From: Sphingomonas sp. QA11
GTDB lineage: Bacteria > Pseudomonadota > Alphaproteobacteria > Sphingomonadales > Sphingomonadaceae
Assembly: GCF_028473665.1 (NCBI RefSeq)
Contig: NZ_CP098774.1
Coordinates: 1,860,001 to 1,924,000, forward strand
DNA length: 64,000 nt
Reading direction: 5' to 3'
Made by a program: the position numbers and the translations under genes. Below the pieces are notes generated by a model. That model searched no databases. It was not told the origin of the DNA and worked only from the letters and a program-made list of their open reading frames with translations. This document shows positions 55,505 through 64,000 of the stretch, in pieces (position 1 is the first letter of the stretch; each line of letters begins with the position of its first letter).

Positions 55505-56101
55505 CTATGCGACCGGCCGTCTTGCCCGGAGCGCCTGGGCAAGCGTCCCCTCGTCGAGATAGTCGAGCTCGCCTCCCACGGGCAGGCCATGGGCTAGCTG
55601 TGTCACGCGCACCGGGAAGCGCTCGATCCGCTCAGCAATGTAGTGCGCGGTGGTCTGGCCCTCGAGCGTTGCATTCATCGCCAGCACCACCTCATCGATT
55701 CCCCCTGCCTCGATCCGGCGAATCAGCGAATCGATGCTCAGGTCATCGGGGCGCACGCCCTCCAGCGCCGACAGCCGCCCGCCAAGGACATGGAAACGGC
55801 CGGGAAACAGCCGTGAGCGATCGAGCGCCCAGAGATCGGCGACTTCCTCCACCACGCAGAGCGAGCGCGAATCGCGACGCGGATCGGCGCAGATACCGCA
55901 TGGATCGATCGTATCGATATTGCCGCAAATCGAACAGGTTGAGAGACGATCCTCAACCGCGGTGAGCGCGGATAATAGTGGCCCCAACGCCGTTTCTCGC
56001 TTCTTGAGCAGGTGAATCACCGCGCGTCTGGCCGAGCGCGGACCGAGACCGGGCAGCCGGGCCAGCGCTTGAGTGAGGGCTTCGATCTCGGGAGATGCCA
56101 T
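55505..56101 (-). CDS. recR: Recombination protein RecR
   Basis: 198 residues: helix-hairpin-helix ([16 protein letters not shown]), zinc finger with four Cys ([16 protein letters not shown]), and Toprim domain ([16 protein letters not shown]). It works with RecF/RecO in gap repair. The start was taken at MASPEIEAL. Confidence 0.96.
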   Translation of the reverse strand: MASPEIEALTQALARLPGLGPRSARRAVIHLLKKRETALGPLLSALTAVEDRLSTCSICGNIDTIDPCGICADPRRDSRSLCVVEEVADLWALDRSRLFPGRFHVLGGRLSALEGVRPDDLSIDSLIRRIEAGGIDEVVLAMNATLEGQTTAHYIAERIERFPVRVTQLAHGLPVGGELDYLDEGTLAQALRARRPVA

Positions 56102-56155
56102 GGCGGAACAGATAGGGGGTTGCGTGGCCCTCTGCCAAGCGGCCAGAGCGTGACC

Positions 56156-57076
56156 ATGCGGATCGTCTTCATGGGAACGCCCGAATTCTCGGTGCCGGTG
56201 CTTCAGGCGCTGGCGGATGCCGGCCACGACGTCGTGGCGGCGTACAGCCAGCCTCCACGCCGCGCCGGCCGTGGCAAGTCCCTCACCCCCTCTCCCGTCC
56301 AGGCCCGTGCCGAGGCGCTGAGCATAGCCGTCCGCACGCCGGTGTCGCTGCGCGATGCGGAGGCACAGGCCGAATTCGCGGCTTTCGGAGCCGATGTGGC
56401 TGTGGTGGCGGCGTACGGCCTCATCCTGCCGCGCCCGGTGCTTGAGGCGCCCCGGATGGGATGCCTCAACGTCCACGCCTCGCTGCTGCCGCGCTGGCGG
56501 GGCGCCGCGCCGATCCAGCGCGCGATCCTTGCGGGCGATGCCGAGACGGGCGTTGGCATCATGCAGATGGAGGCCGGCCTCGATACCGGTCCGGTCCGGC
56601 TCGAGGGCCGGACACCCGTCGACGGCAAGACCGCCGGGGCGCTGACCGATGAGCTCAGCGCCATGGGCGCCCGCCTGATGGTCGAGGTACTCGGCGACGT
56701 GATCACCTATCCGCCGGTGGCGCAACCCGATGATGGCATCACCTATGCCCCGAAGATCGACAAGGCCGAGGCGCGGATCGATTTCTCCAGAAGCGCTGTC
56801 GACGTCGAGCGGCAGATTCGCGCGTTCAACCCGGTGCCGGGCGCCTATTTCGAGCATGCCGGCGAGCGGGTCCGTATCCTGACCGCTTCGGTAGCGCCCC
56901 AGTCCAATCTCCAGCCCGAGGTTTCACCCGGCGAGGTCATCGACGATCGACTCGCCATTGCCTGCGCCGATGCTGCGGTGCTGCCGCTGACCGTGCAACG
57001 TGCCGGACGTGGCGTCATGACGGCATCCGAGCTGCTAAGGGGTTTCGCCATCCCGGCAGGAACGCGGCTGACATGA
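56156..57076 (+). CDS. fmt: Methionyl-tRNA formyltransferase
   Basis: 306 residues: [18 protein letters not shown], and [24 protein letters not shown] with the catalytic Asn-His. It uses 10-formyl-THF, linking it to fhs. truA overlaps its stop (ATGA). Confidence 0.96.
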   Translation: MRIVFMGTPEFSVPVLQALADAGHDVVAAYSQPPRRAGRGKSLTPSPVQARAEALSIAVRTPVSLRDAEAQAEFAAFGADVAVVAAYGLILPRPVLEAPRMGCLNVHASLLPRWRGAAPIQRAILAGDAETGVGIMQMEAGLDTGPVRLEGRTPVDGKTAGALTDELSAMGARLMVEVLGDVITYPPVAQPDDGITYAPKIDKAEARIDFSRSAVDVERQIRAFNPVPGAYFEHAGERVRILTASVAPQSNLQPEVSPGEVIDDRLAIACADAAVLPLTVQRAGRGVMTASELLRGFAIPAGTRLT

Positions 57077-57813
57077 CGCGTTTCGCGCTGACGGTGGAAT
57101 ATGACGGCCGACCGTTCATGGGCTGGCAACGCCAGTCGCACGGACCCAGCGTCCAGGAAGCCATCGAGACGGCAGCACACGAGATCACCGGCGAAACCGT
57201 CGCGGTCCATGCCGCCGGGCGCACCGATGCCGGGGTCCATGCCACGGGGATGCGTGCGCATCTCGACATCGCACGACCGATCAGCCCCTTCCGCCTGATG
57301 GAAGCGCTCAACGCCAGGCTGCGCCCTGCGCCGGTCGCCATCCTCGCCTGCGAGAGCGTCTCCGGCGACTGGCACGCCCGCTTCTCCTGCTTGGCGCGTC
57401 ATTATGAATACCGGATCGCTACCCGGCGCGCGCCGCTTACCTTCGAAACCGGGCTGGCGTGGCGGGTGCCGACGCCGCTCGATGCCGACGCGATGGCAGA
57501 GGGGGCCGCCCGACTGGTCGGCCGGCACGACTTCACCACTTTCCGTTCGGCCCATTGCCAGGCCGACAGTCCCTTGCGCACGCTCGACCGGCTCGATGTC
57601 GTCGCAGTCGGCGACCGGATCAGCATATTCGCCTCCGCGCGTTCGTTCCTGCATCATCAGGTGCGCTCGATGGTCGGCTGCCTGGCATTGGTCGGACAAG
57701 GGAAATGGTCGCCCGGGGACCTCCAAGCCGCGCTTGAAGCGCGAGACCGTTCGAAGCTGGGTCTCAACGCGCCGCCGGACGGCCTGTATTTTCTGCGCGC
57801 CGACTATCCGTAG
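57073..57813 (+). CDS. truA: tRNA pseudouridine(38-40) synthase TruA
   Basis: 246 residues with the catalytic Asp in [13 protein letters not shown] and [11 protein letters not shown] near the end. It modifies the anticodon arm of many tRNAs. Coupled to fmt. Confidence 0.96.
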   Translation: MTRFALTVEYDGRPFMGWQRQSHGPSVQEAIETAAHEITGETVAVHAAGRTDAGVHATGMRAHLDIARPISPFRLMEALNARLRPAPVAILACESVSGDWHARFSCLARHYEYRIATRRAPLTFETGLAWRVPTPLDADAMAEGAARLVGRHDFTTFRSAHCQADSPLRTLDRLDVVAVGDRISIFASARSFLHHQVRSMVGCLALVGQGKWSPGDLQAALEARDRSKLGLNAPPDGLYFLRADYP

Positions 57814-57831
57814 CGACACGCATCCGGGACA

Positions 57832-59016
57832 TCAGCGGACGAACCGCGCCGCCAGTTCCACATGCGTTGACCAGCGGAACTGACCCACCGGCTGCACCCA
57901 CTCAAGGGTATAACCGCCCTTGCACAATATATCCGCATCCCGCGCGAACGTACCGGGATTGCAGGAAACATAGGCGATGACCGGCGTCCTGGCTCCCGCC
58001 AGTTGCTGCACCTGCTCGCGCGCCCCCGCCCGCGGTGGATCAAGCACGATCGCGTCGAACCGATCGCATTCAGCCGTCGTCAACGGCCTGCGGAACAGGT
58101 CACGGTGATCGGCGAAAAGCATACGCCCGGCCCGGGCGCCAGCCGCCTTGAGCGACAGAATGGCGTCACGTGCCGCTTCCCCCGCATAGACTCGCCCGGA
58201 TAGTGCCAGGGCGAAGGTCCCCAGGCCGGAGAAGAGATCGGCGATCGTCCCCGCCTGCCCGACTGCCTCGCGCACGGCCGCGACGAGCGCCGCCTCTCCC
58301 TCGCGCGTTGCCTGCAGGAAGGAATTGTGCGGCATCGGCACCGGGATTCCGGCAAGCGTGATGGTGACGGGCTCCGGCTCCCACCGTGTCTCGGGCCCCA
58401 GGCCATTGTCGATGGAGAGGCGCGCGACGCCATGGCGCTGGCAGAAGGCAGTGATCGCTTCGGCCGCCGCCAGCCCTTCGGCCTCGATCCCCTCGATCAG
58501 CAGGTCGATACCCTGATCGGCTTCGGTCAGATGAAGGCGCGCGCGCCGGTTGGTCTTGAGGAAGCGCGCCAGCAGCGCCCGCAATGGCGCCACCAGGCCG
58601 AAAAGCGCGGGGGTGAGTATCCAGCATTCCTGGAGATCGACCAGCGCATGACTCGATCCTTCGCTGAATCCGATGCGGATACGCCCTCCCTTGGCCTCGG
58701 CCTGCAGCGCGGCGCGACGGCGCGTTCGGGGTGCCGATAAAGCCGGCGGACGAATGTCGGCGATGAGCCCCTGCGCTTCGAGCGCGCCGGCGATCCGGTC
58801 GCTGATGAAGCGCGCATAGCTCTCATCATCGAGATGCTGGAGCTGGCAGCCGCCACAGGTCGGAAAATGGCGGCATGGCGGCGCCTGACGATGCGGACCG
58901 GGGATCACGGCACCTTCCTCGGTCAGCATGTCGCCGGGTGCCGCCAGCGCGGCGTGGCGGCCATTGGCGGTGATGCCGTCGCCCCGTGCAGCGACGCGCA
59001 CGATCGTGTCGCTCAC
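57832..59016 (-). CDS. RNA m5-uridine methyltransferase (TrmA/RlmD-like)
   Basis: 394 residues: iron-sulfur cysteines in CRHFPTCGGCQLQHLDDESYARF plus a later Cys (LQECWIL), SAM motif IADLFSGLGTFALAL, DPPRAGA and the nucleophile Cys in YVSCNPGTFARD. The N-terminal TRAM domain is reduced. The target, rRNA or tRNA, is not determinable here. The start overlaps the stop of the upstream repair gene. Confidence 0.9.
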   Translation of the reverse strand: MSDTIVRVAARGDGITANGRHAALAAPGDMLTEEGAVIPGPHRQAPPCRHFPTCGGCQLQHLDDESYARFISDRIAGALEAQGLIADIRPPALSAPRTRRRAALQAEAKGGRIRIGFSEGSSHALVDLQECWILTPALFGLVAPLRALLARFLKTNRRARLHLTEADQGIDLLIEGIEAEGLAAAEAITAFCQRHGVARLSIDNGLGPETRWEPEPVTITLAGIPVPMPHNSFLQATREGEAALVAAVREAVGQAGTIADLFSGLGTFALALSGRVYAGEAARDAILSLKAAGARAGRMLFADHRDLFRRPLTTAECDRFDAIVLDPPRAGAREQVQQLAGARTPVIAYVSCNPGTFARDADILCKGGYTLEWVQPVGQFRWSTHVELAARFVR

Positions 59017-60404
59017 AATAAACCTCTGACGGCGGTAAGTGCCTGGGCCAGATCGTCGGCAATGAAACTGCCACCGAGCCTGTCGGCAGCCGCGCCGTGA
59101 AGCCAGACTCCAGCCGCAGCGGCATCGATCGCCGATTCGTGGCTGCCAGCCAGCATCGCACCGATCGCACCGGCCAGCACATCGCCCGTGCCGGCGGTGG
59201 AAAGCCAGCCGCTCGTCCCCTGCGCAACCCGAACCATTCCGTCGGGCGCCGCGATGACCGTGTCAGCTCCCTTGAACACGACAGTCGCGCCCGATTTCCT
59301 CGCCGCAGCCCTTGCGCGTTCGATCTTGCCGCCGCCGCCCTTGCCGAACAGCGCGTCGAACTCACCAGCGTGGGGTGTCAGCACGACTGGCGCCCCATGG
59401 CCGCAAACCCGCGAAAGCCGCTGCTCGTCGAGCAGATGAAGCGCATCGCCGTCGATCACCAACGGATGCGAGGAGGCCAGTGCCAGATCAAGCCGGGTTC
59501 CTGCGACCGCTCCGCGGCCCAGGCCGACGCCGATCACCACCGCGCCGATGCGCGCATCGCTCAAGGCTTCCCCCGCGAAAGGCCTGCGGACGATGGCATG
59601 GGGTTGGCCCGCCAGTCCCTCTCCGAGCAAAAGGACATAGCCGGCACCAGCCCGCATTGCCGACAGCGCGGCTAGTTCGGCAGCGCCAGGCATCTCACCC
59701 GCAATGACCGCGACCATGCCGCGCGTATATTTGTGGGAGTCCGGTCCCGGCGTCGGCAGGCGCGGGTCTCCCAGCACGACCGCGTCGCTCGATGTCGGAA
59801 CCCCGATATCGAGGACCCTGATGGTACCGCAACGCCCAGCCGCCGGGTAAAGCAGGTGCGAAGGCTTAGCCGCTCCAAGCGCCAATGTGAGATCGAACAC
59901 GGGAACGTCGTTCAGCACACCACCGTCATCGGTCGCGACACCGCTTGGCAGATCAACTGCGATCGCCAGCCTTGCCTTTTCCCGCAGGCGCGCGAGATCG
60001 CCCGCGATCGATTCGCCCAGTGGCCGGGACAGGCCAGTCCCGAACAGGGCGTCGACCAGAATCGGCGCAGGTGCCGTTTCCGCGAGCGCCTCGACGGGGC
60101 CACCCCAACCGGCGCGTGCCTGCCTCGCCGCTTCAGTGCGGGGTTCGGCACAGGCAGCCACGCGTACCGGGAGTCCGGCAGCGAGCAAGGCCGTCGCAGC
60201 GACATAACCGTCCCCGCCATTGTTGCCGGGTCCGCACAGGACAAGCACCTCATTGCCTGAGGCCAGCCGCCGGACCATCCCCGCGACTTCGAGACCGGCC
60301 CGGTGCATCAGGCTTTCGACCGTTGCCCCCCTCGCGATCGCTTCATCCTCGGCCGCGCGCATTTCCGCCGCCGTCAGCAGCGGCTTACCGGAAAGTGACG
60401 TCAT
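59013..60404 (-). CDS. nnr: Bifunctional NAD(P)HX epimerase/dehydratase
   Basis: 463 residues. The N-terminal YjeF epimerase domain has LCGPGNNGGDGYVAA and DALFGTGLSRPL; the C-terminal ADP-dependent dehydratase domain has VLTPHAGEFDALFG, VVFKGADTVIAAPDG and STAGTGDVLAG. It repairs hydrated NADH and NADPH. It overlaps neighbours on both sides by four bases. Confidence 0.94.
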   Translation of the reverse strand: MTSLSGKPLLTAAEMRAAEDEAIARGATVESLMHRAGLEVAGMVRRLASGNEVLVLCGPGNNGGDGYVAATALLAAGLPVRVAACAEPRTEAARQARAGWGGPVEALAETAPAPILVDALFGTGLSRPLGESIAGDLARLREKARLAIAVDLPSGVATDDGGVLNDVPVFDLTLALGAAKPSHLLYPAAGRCGTIRVLDIGVPTSSDAVVLGDPRLPTPGPDSHKYTRGMVAVIAGEMPGAAELAALSAMRAGAGYVLLLGEGLAGQPHAIVRRPFAGEALSDARIGAVVIGVGLGRGAVAGTRLDLALASSHPLVIDGDALHLLDEQRLSRVCGHGAPVVLTPHAGEFDALFGKGGGGKIERARAAARKSGATVVFKGADTVIAAPDGMVRVAQGTSGWLSTAGTGDVLAGAIGAMLAGSHESAIDAAAAGVWLHGAAADRLGGSFIADDLAQALTAVRGLL

Positions 60405-60808
60405 GACGCCGGCTTCGGCGATCCGCGCACGGTCGCCGGTAACCGGTACCGGTCGCCGCCCAACGCCACCTCGATACTTTCCTTGTCCAGTATCGTGACG
60501 ACCGCCTTTTCCGCGCCGTCAGCGGCGATCACGCCGCGACCGTCCTTGGTCACCAGCAAGCGGTGGAAGGCGCCGTCAGGATAGCGGAGGGTGAGCACCA
60601 GGCCTTCGTCGCGCTGCTCGCGATCGACGGTGCAGACTCGCGCAAAATCATTCGATCCCGCCCTGGCGCAGACGATATTGCCCGATTCCTCGGCACGCGC
60701 GGTCTGCGCCGCCTCGGCATTGGCAAGCGTGCCGTGATCGGTCTTCGCCTCGCCGCAGGCGGCGAGGCCGAGGGCAAGCACCAGTGCGCTAGATATCCGC
60801 GTAGACAT
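60401..60808 (-). CDS. Small lipoprotein
   Basis: 135 residues with a lipobox LGLAAC followed by GE. The mature part has [18 protein letters not shown] (two Cys likely disulfide-bonded) and [23 protein letters not shown]. Envelope protein of unknown role. Its start overlaps the 3' end of ilvD by 20 bp and its stop overlaps the NAD(P)HX repair gene. Confidence 0.75.
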   Translation of the reverse strand: MSTRISSALVLALGLAACGEAKTDHGTLANAEAAQTARAEESGNIVCARAGSNDFARVCTVDREQRDEGLVLTLRYPDGAFHRLLVTKDGRGVIAADGAEKAVVTILDKESIEVALGGDRYRLPATVRGSPKPAS

Positions 60809-62510
60809 GGGTTTCGGCACTGGCTCCAGGGTGCGTGACCGCGCCCTTATAAGCAGGGCCGACCGTGGCCGCATAGCGCCAGAGCGCACCGGATTGATAG
60901 TCATGCGCGCGCGGCACCCAATTGGCGCGGCGCGCGGCAAGAACATCTTCCGCCACATCCAGATCGATCGTGCCGGTTTCAGCATCGATGCGGATGATAT
61001 CGCCATTCTCGACCAGCGCGATCGGCCCGCCGTCAGCCGCCTCCGGCCCGACATGCCCGATGCAGAAGCCGCGCGTGGCACCCGAAAAGCGCCCGTCAGT
61101 GATCAGCGCTACCTTCTCGCCCAGGCCAAGCCCGTAGAGCGCCGCGGTGGTGGACAACATCTCGCGCATGCCGGGACCGCCCTTGGGCCCTTCGTAACGG
61201 ATGACGATCACCTCGCCTTCGTTGATCTCGCGCGCCTCGACCGCGGCAAAGGTGTCCTCCTCGCAATCGAACACGCGTGCCGGTCCGGTGAATTGCAGCC
61301 GGTGCATGCCAGCCACCTTCACGATCGCGCCATTGGGCGCCAGCGTACCGCGCAGGCCGACAACGCCGCCAGTCGGCGTGATCGGTGCCTTCACGTCATA
61401 GATCACCTTCTGGTCGGGATTCCACGTCACCCGATCGATATTCTCGCCAAGCGTCTTGCCGGTCACGGTCAGGCAATCACCATATAGCAGACCATTGGCG
61501 AGCATCGTCTTCATCAACATGTAGACGCCGCCGGCCTCGTACATATCCTTGGCGACATACTTACCACCCGGCTTCAGATCGGCAATGTAAGGTGTTGATT
61601 TGAATATCTCCGCCACGTCAAACAGGTCGAAATCGATGCCTGCTTCGTTCGCCATCGCCGGCAGGTGCAATGCGCCGTTGGTCGACCCCCCGGTCGCCGC
61701 GACGATTCGGGCCGCGTTGATGAATGCCTCCCGAGTGCAGATGTCGCGCGGCCGGATATTCGCGGCGATCAGTTCCATTACCTGGGCGCCGGCCGCGACC
61801 GCGATCTGCTCGCGCGTGGTATAGGGCGCCGGCACCATGTTCGAATTGGGCAGCGACAGGCCGATGGCCTCGCCGACGCACGCCATGGTGTTGGCGGTAT
61901 ACTGGCCGCCGCATGCCCCGTGCCCCGGGCATGCGACCTTCTCGAGTTCGGTCAGGTCCTTGATCGGACAATTGCCGGCGGCATGCTGGCCGACCGCCTC
62001 GAACACATCGACAACGGTGACGTCACGATCATGATAGCGGCCCGGAAGAATCGATCCGCCATAGACGAAGATGCTCGGCACGTTGAGGCGGAGCATCGCC
62101 ATCATCATGCCAGGCAGCGACTTGTCGCAACCAGCGAAGCCGACCAGCGCGTCGTAGCAATGACCGCGCACGCTAAGCTCGACCGAATCGGCGATCACCT
62201 CGCGGCTGACCAGCGAGGACTTCATCCCCTGATGGCCCATCGCGATACCGTCGGTGACGGTGATGGTGTTGAAGCGTCGCGGCATGCCGCCGCCCTGGAT
62301 CACGCCGGCGCGCGCGGCATCCGCCTGCGCGTCGAGCGTGGTGTTGCACGGTGCACTGTCGTTGCCCGCGCTGGCGAGCGCGACGAAGGGCTTGGCAATG
62401 TCCTCCTCGGCGATCCCCATCGCATAATAATAGCTGCGGTGCGGGGCACGCTCGGGACCGACCGACACATGGCGGCTGGGGAGCTTCGATTTGTCGAACT
62501 GATGAGTCAT
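60789..62510 (-). CDS. ilvD: Dihydroxy-acid dehydratase
   Basis: 573 residues, third step of branched-chain amino acid synthesis. Iron-sulfur Cys ligands lie in [13 protein letters not shown] and [28 protein letters not shown] and [16 protein letters not shown] complete the signature. The start at [10 protein letters not shown] is the family start. It is 7 bp downstream of the amidohydrolase gene. Confidence 0.96.
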   Translation of the reverse strand: MTHQFDKSKLPSRHVSVGPERAPHRSYYYAMGIAEEDIAKPFVALASAGNDSAPCNTTLDAQADAARAGVIQGGGMPRRFNTITVTDGIAMGHQGMKSSLVSREVIADSVELSVRGHCYDALVGFAGCDKSLPGMMMAMLRLNVPSIFVYGGSILPGRYHDRDVTVVDVFEAVGQHAAGNCPIKDLTELEKVACPGHGACGGQYTANTMACVGEAIGLSLPNSNMVPAPYTTREQIAVAAGAQVMELIAANIRPRDICTREAFINAARIVAATGGSTNGALHLPAMANEAGIDFDLFDVAEIFKSTPYIADLKPGGKYVAKDMYEAGGVYMLMKTMLANGLLYGDCLTVTGKTLGENIDRVTWNPDQKVIYDVKAPITPTGGVVGLRGTLAPNGAIVKVAGMHRLQFTGPARVFDCEEDTFAAVEAREINEGEVIVIRYEGPKGGPGMREMLSTTAALYGLGLGEKVALITDGRFSGATRGFCIGHVGPEAADGGPIALVENGDIIRIDAETGTIDLDVAEDVLAARRANWVPRAHDYQSGALWRYAATVGPAYKGAVTHPGASAETHVYADI

Positions 62511-62517
62511 GCCGCGC

Positions 62518-63255
62518 CTATGTCGCCAGAGGGGCCTTTTGCGCAAGACTATTGCTGATTTTTATCAGAATAGGCCCGAGAATGTCGGCCCAGCGCGCAA
62601 CGCCAGCCTCGTCGCTGATCAGATCGTTGCGGATTTCGATCGCGAGACTCGGGATGCCATTGGCCTCACCGTGACGGTTGAGCGTCGCGTTGAGCACCCG
62701 GCCCGAATAGGGTTCATTGTCTCCAGTTTCGATCCCCGACGCCCGCAACATCGCAACGGCGAGGTCAGCCGCCCGCCGATCGCGATTGTACAAGATGCCG
62801 GCATGCCAGGGCCGGGCGCTCGCCCCGCCACTCTCCAGTTCGGGCGTGAAGCTGTGGATCGAGGCAAGCAATGTCGGGCTGGTCGCCTGGATCAGCCTGG
62901 CCAGCGCGCGATGATAGGGTGCGTGGAATCGGGCGACACGATCCGCCCGGTCAACGGCGACATTGCCGGGGATTGCATGGCCATCGCTTACCACCGGGAT
63001 AAGCGACGCGTGGTCGGGCTGGCGGTGGAGGTCGATCACCAGGCGCGACACCGTCGCAAGGATCGCCGGCGCCTCAAGCCGGGCCGCCAGGACTCCGGTC
63101 AGCGGTGCCGCGCCGATATCGATCGCGATGTGCTTGTGCAGCAACGCGGCTGGAATGCCGAGATCCACCCCGTCCGGCACTGCGTTCGAGGCGTGATCGC
63201 AGATCAGCATGATACCGCCGGGCGCGCCGGGCAGGATGACGGGCGCGCTCACCAC
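62518..63255 (-). CDS. N-formylglutamate amidohydrolase-like protein
   Basis: 245 residues. [35 protein letters not shown] and [15 protein letters not shown] segments match the FGase fold with its zinc ligands. It starts at one of two adjacent GTGs. No histidine-degradation genes are nearby, so the substrate may be another formyl or N-acyl amino acid. Confidence 0.82.
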   Translation of the reverse strand: MVSAPVILPGAPGGIMLICDHASNAVPDGVDLGIPAALLHKHIAIDIGAAPLTGVLAARLEAPAILATVSRLVIDLHRQPDHASLIPVVSDGHAIPGNVAVDRADRVARFHAPYHRALARLIQATSPTLLASIHSFTPELESGGASARPWHAGILYNRDRRAADLAVAMLRASGIETGDNEPYSGRVLNATLNRHGEANGIPSLAIEIRNDLISDEAGVARWADILGPILIKISNSLAQKAPLAT

Positions 63256-63267
63256 GCACTTCCACGC

Positions 63268-63296
63268 AAAACGGCGGCGGACTCACGTCCGCCGCC
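63268..63296 (-). terminator. Intrinsic terminator downstream of ispE
   Basis: GGCGGCGGAC and GTCCGCCGCC form a perfect 10-bp stem with a 4-nt loop. On the minus strand it is followed by GTTTTG. It separates ispE from the amidohydrolase/ilvD set. Confidence 0.7.
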
Positions 63297-63333
63297 GCCA
63301 TGGGGGGATGACGCCCGGGGGGGCCGGGGATCA

Positions 63334-63411
63334 TCAGCGGGCGCGGCGTCTGGGACGGCGGACCCGTTCGATCCGTACCCAGCAAGAGCAGTGCCAATAG
63401 CGGTTTGCCAT
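63334..63411 (-). CDS. Possible 25-residue Cys/Arg-rich peptide
   Basis: A short frame encoding MANRYWHCSCWVRIERVR and a basic end, between ispE and its terminator. The composition is odd and compact, but no ribosome site is visible. It may be a chance frame. Confidence 0.25.
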   Translation of the reverse strand: MANRYWHCSCWVRIERVRRPRRRAR

Positions 63412-63463
63412 GGCGCGTAGCGCGGGCTTGGGAGGAGGCGTGTCATTTCGGGGCAAAAAACCG

Positions 63464-64000
63464 TCACGCGAGTACCGATTCGAGACACCACCAGCCAGGA
63501 CGCGCAGCGCGGACGGCGTTGGCGGCAGCGGCCCGGTCTTCGGGCCAGTCATATAGCGCGAAGCAGGTAGCACCTGAACCGGACATCCGGACCAGCCGCG
63601 TCCCAGCGCCATCGAGCAACAGGGCGAGCGCGTCGCCGATTGCCGGGGCGATGCTCCGGGCCGGCGCTTCGAGATCGTTGCGGCCGAGCAATGCCCGACC
63701 AAGCAGCGCACCATCGCCGATCGGGCCGCGGTCCCGCCCGTCCCAGGCGGCGAACACCGGTCCGGTCGAGACGGCCACCCCCGGGTTGACGAGCAGGACG
63801 GGCATGCCGGTGAGGCCATCGACCGGCTCGAGCTGCTCACCCCTGCCCCGCCCGAGCGCGCTTCGGCCAAGCAGGCACGCCGGAACATCGGAACCGAGCG
63901 AGTCAGCGATGGCAAACAGGCGCGGATCGTCGAGCGACACACCGTCTCGCCGTGCGAGGGCGCGCAGGGCAGCCGCGGCATCCGCCGAGCCGCCCCCGAT
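63464..64000 (-). CDS. ispE: 4-diphosphocytidyl-2-C-methyl-D-erythritol kinase, 3' part
   Basis: The 178 residues seen begin inside the GHMP ATP-binding loop IGGGSADAAAALRAL and continue to the stop. RMSGSGATCFALYD is the family's third motif. The 5' part lies beyond the right edge. MEP isoprenoid pathway. Confidence 0.92.
   Translation of the reverse strand: MGGGSADAAAALRALARRDGVSLDDPRLFAIADSLGSDVPACLLGRSALGRGRGEQLEPVDGLTGMPVLLVNPGVAVSTGPVFAAWDGRDRGPIGDGALLGRALLGRNDLEAPARSIAPAIGDALALLLDGAGTRLVRMSGSGATCFALYDWPEDRAAAANAVRAARPGWWCLESVLA

Overview
The window is one continuous, GC-rich stretch of an alphaproteobacterial chromosome, most likely a sphingomonad (Sphingomonas or a close relative). 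Supporting signs are the ChvI-ChvG/HprK/RapZ/EIIA/HPr operon, the short alphaproteobacterial HprK, several proteins of types common in sphingomonads, a large TonB-dependent receptor beside PQQ enzymes, and strong G/C third-position bias that creates many long antisense shadow frames.

Layout. 0-4.6 kb: cell-elongation operon mreC-mreD-mrdA-rodA with coupled ATGA junctions, ending in a terminator and a tRNA-Lys gene. 5.0-6.7 kb: three tandem tail-collar (MdpB-like) proteins. 6.9-13.9 kb: an accessory RiPP locus that I read as a lasso-peptide cluster. It has a short unlisted precursor gene (10367-10525, minus strand), an HPr-kinase-like tailoring enzyme, a sulfotransferase, a PqqD-type leader-binding protein, a divergent asparagine-synthetase-like macrocyclase, an arginine-methyltransferase-like enzyme and an ATP-grasp protein. 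The usual transglutaminase-like leader peptidase (B2) is not seen. 14.1-15.9 kb: small genes, a frameshifted DUF6958-like gene, a GFA-family protein and a TetR regulator with its own dyad.

16.0-25.0 kb: secreted MBL-fold protein, small c-type cytochrome, two PQQ-propeller proteins and a TonB-dependent receptor. 25-31.2 kb: small membrane and hypothetical proteins, an SGNH esterase and a CE15 glucuronoyl-esterase-like protein. A 2.5 kb block (DUF1444, LprI-like, PH-like membrane protein) lies between two 117-bp direct repeats. 31.3-35.8 kb: secreted truncated globin and DUF3034 protein, divergent from a secreted cupredoxin-like protein translationally coupled to a GGDEF-EAL protein.

35.8-64 kb is mostly core genome: gamma-carbonic anhydrase, guaB, SPFH/NfeD pair, pckA, the chvI-chvG-hprK-rapZ-EIIA-ptsH operon, an rRNA/tRNA methyltransferase, a META-domain protein, a large hybrid histidine kinase, rmuC, fhs, def, recR, fmt-truA, an m5U RNA methyltransferase, the NAD(P)HX repair fusion, ilvD with an overlapping lipoprotein, an N-formylglutamate-amidohydrolase-like protein and the 3' part of ispE.

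The most interesting part is the RiPP locus. Its 52-residue precursor has the lasso leader signature W-x2-P-x-F ending in T-Q, then a 17-residue core with Gly1 and Glu8 placed for an 8-residue macrolactam. The core ends in Ser, the residue that an HPr-kinase homologue phosphorylates in paeninodin. It also carries Tyr and Arg, which could suit the neighbouring sulfotransferase and methyltransferase. These substrate assignments are inference.
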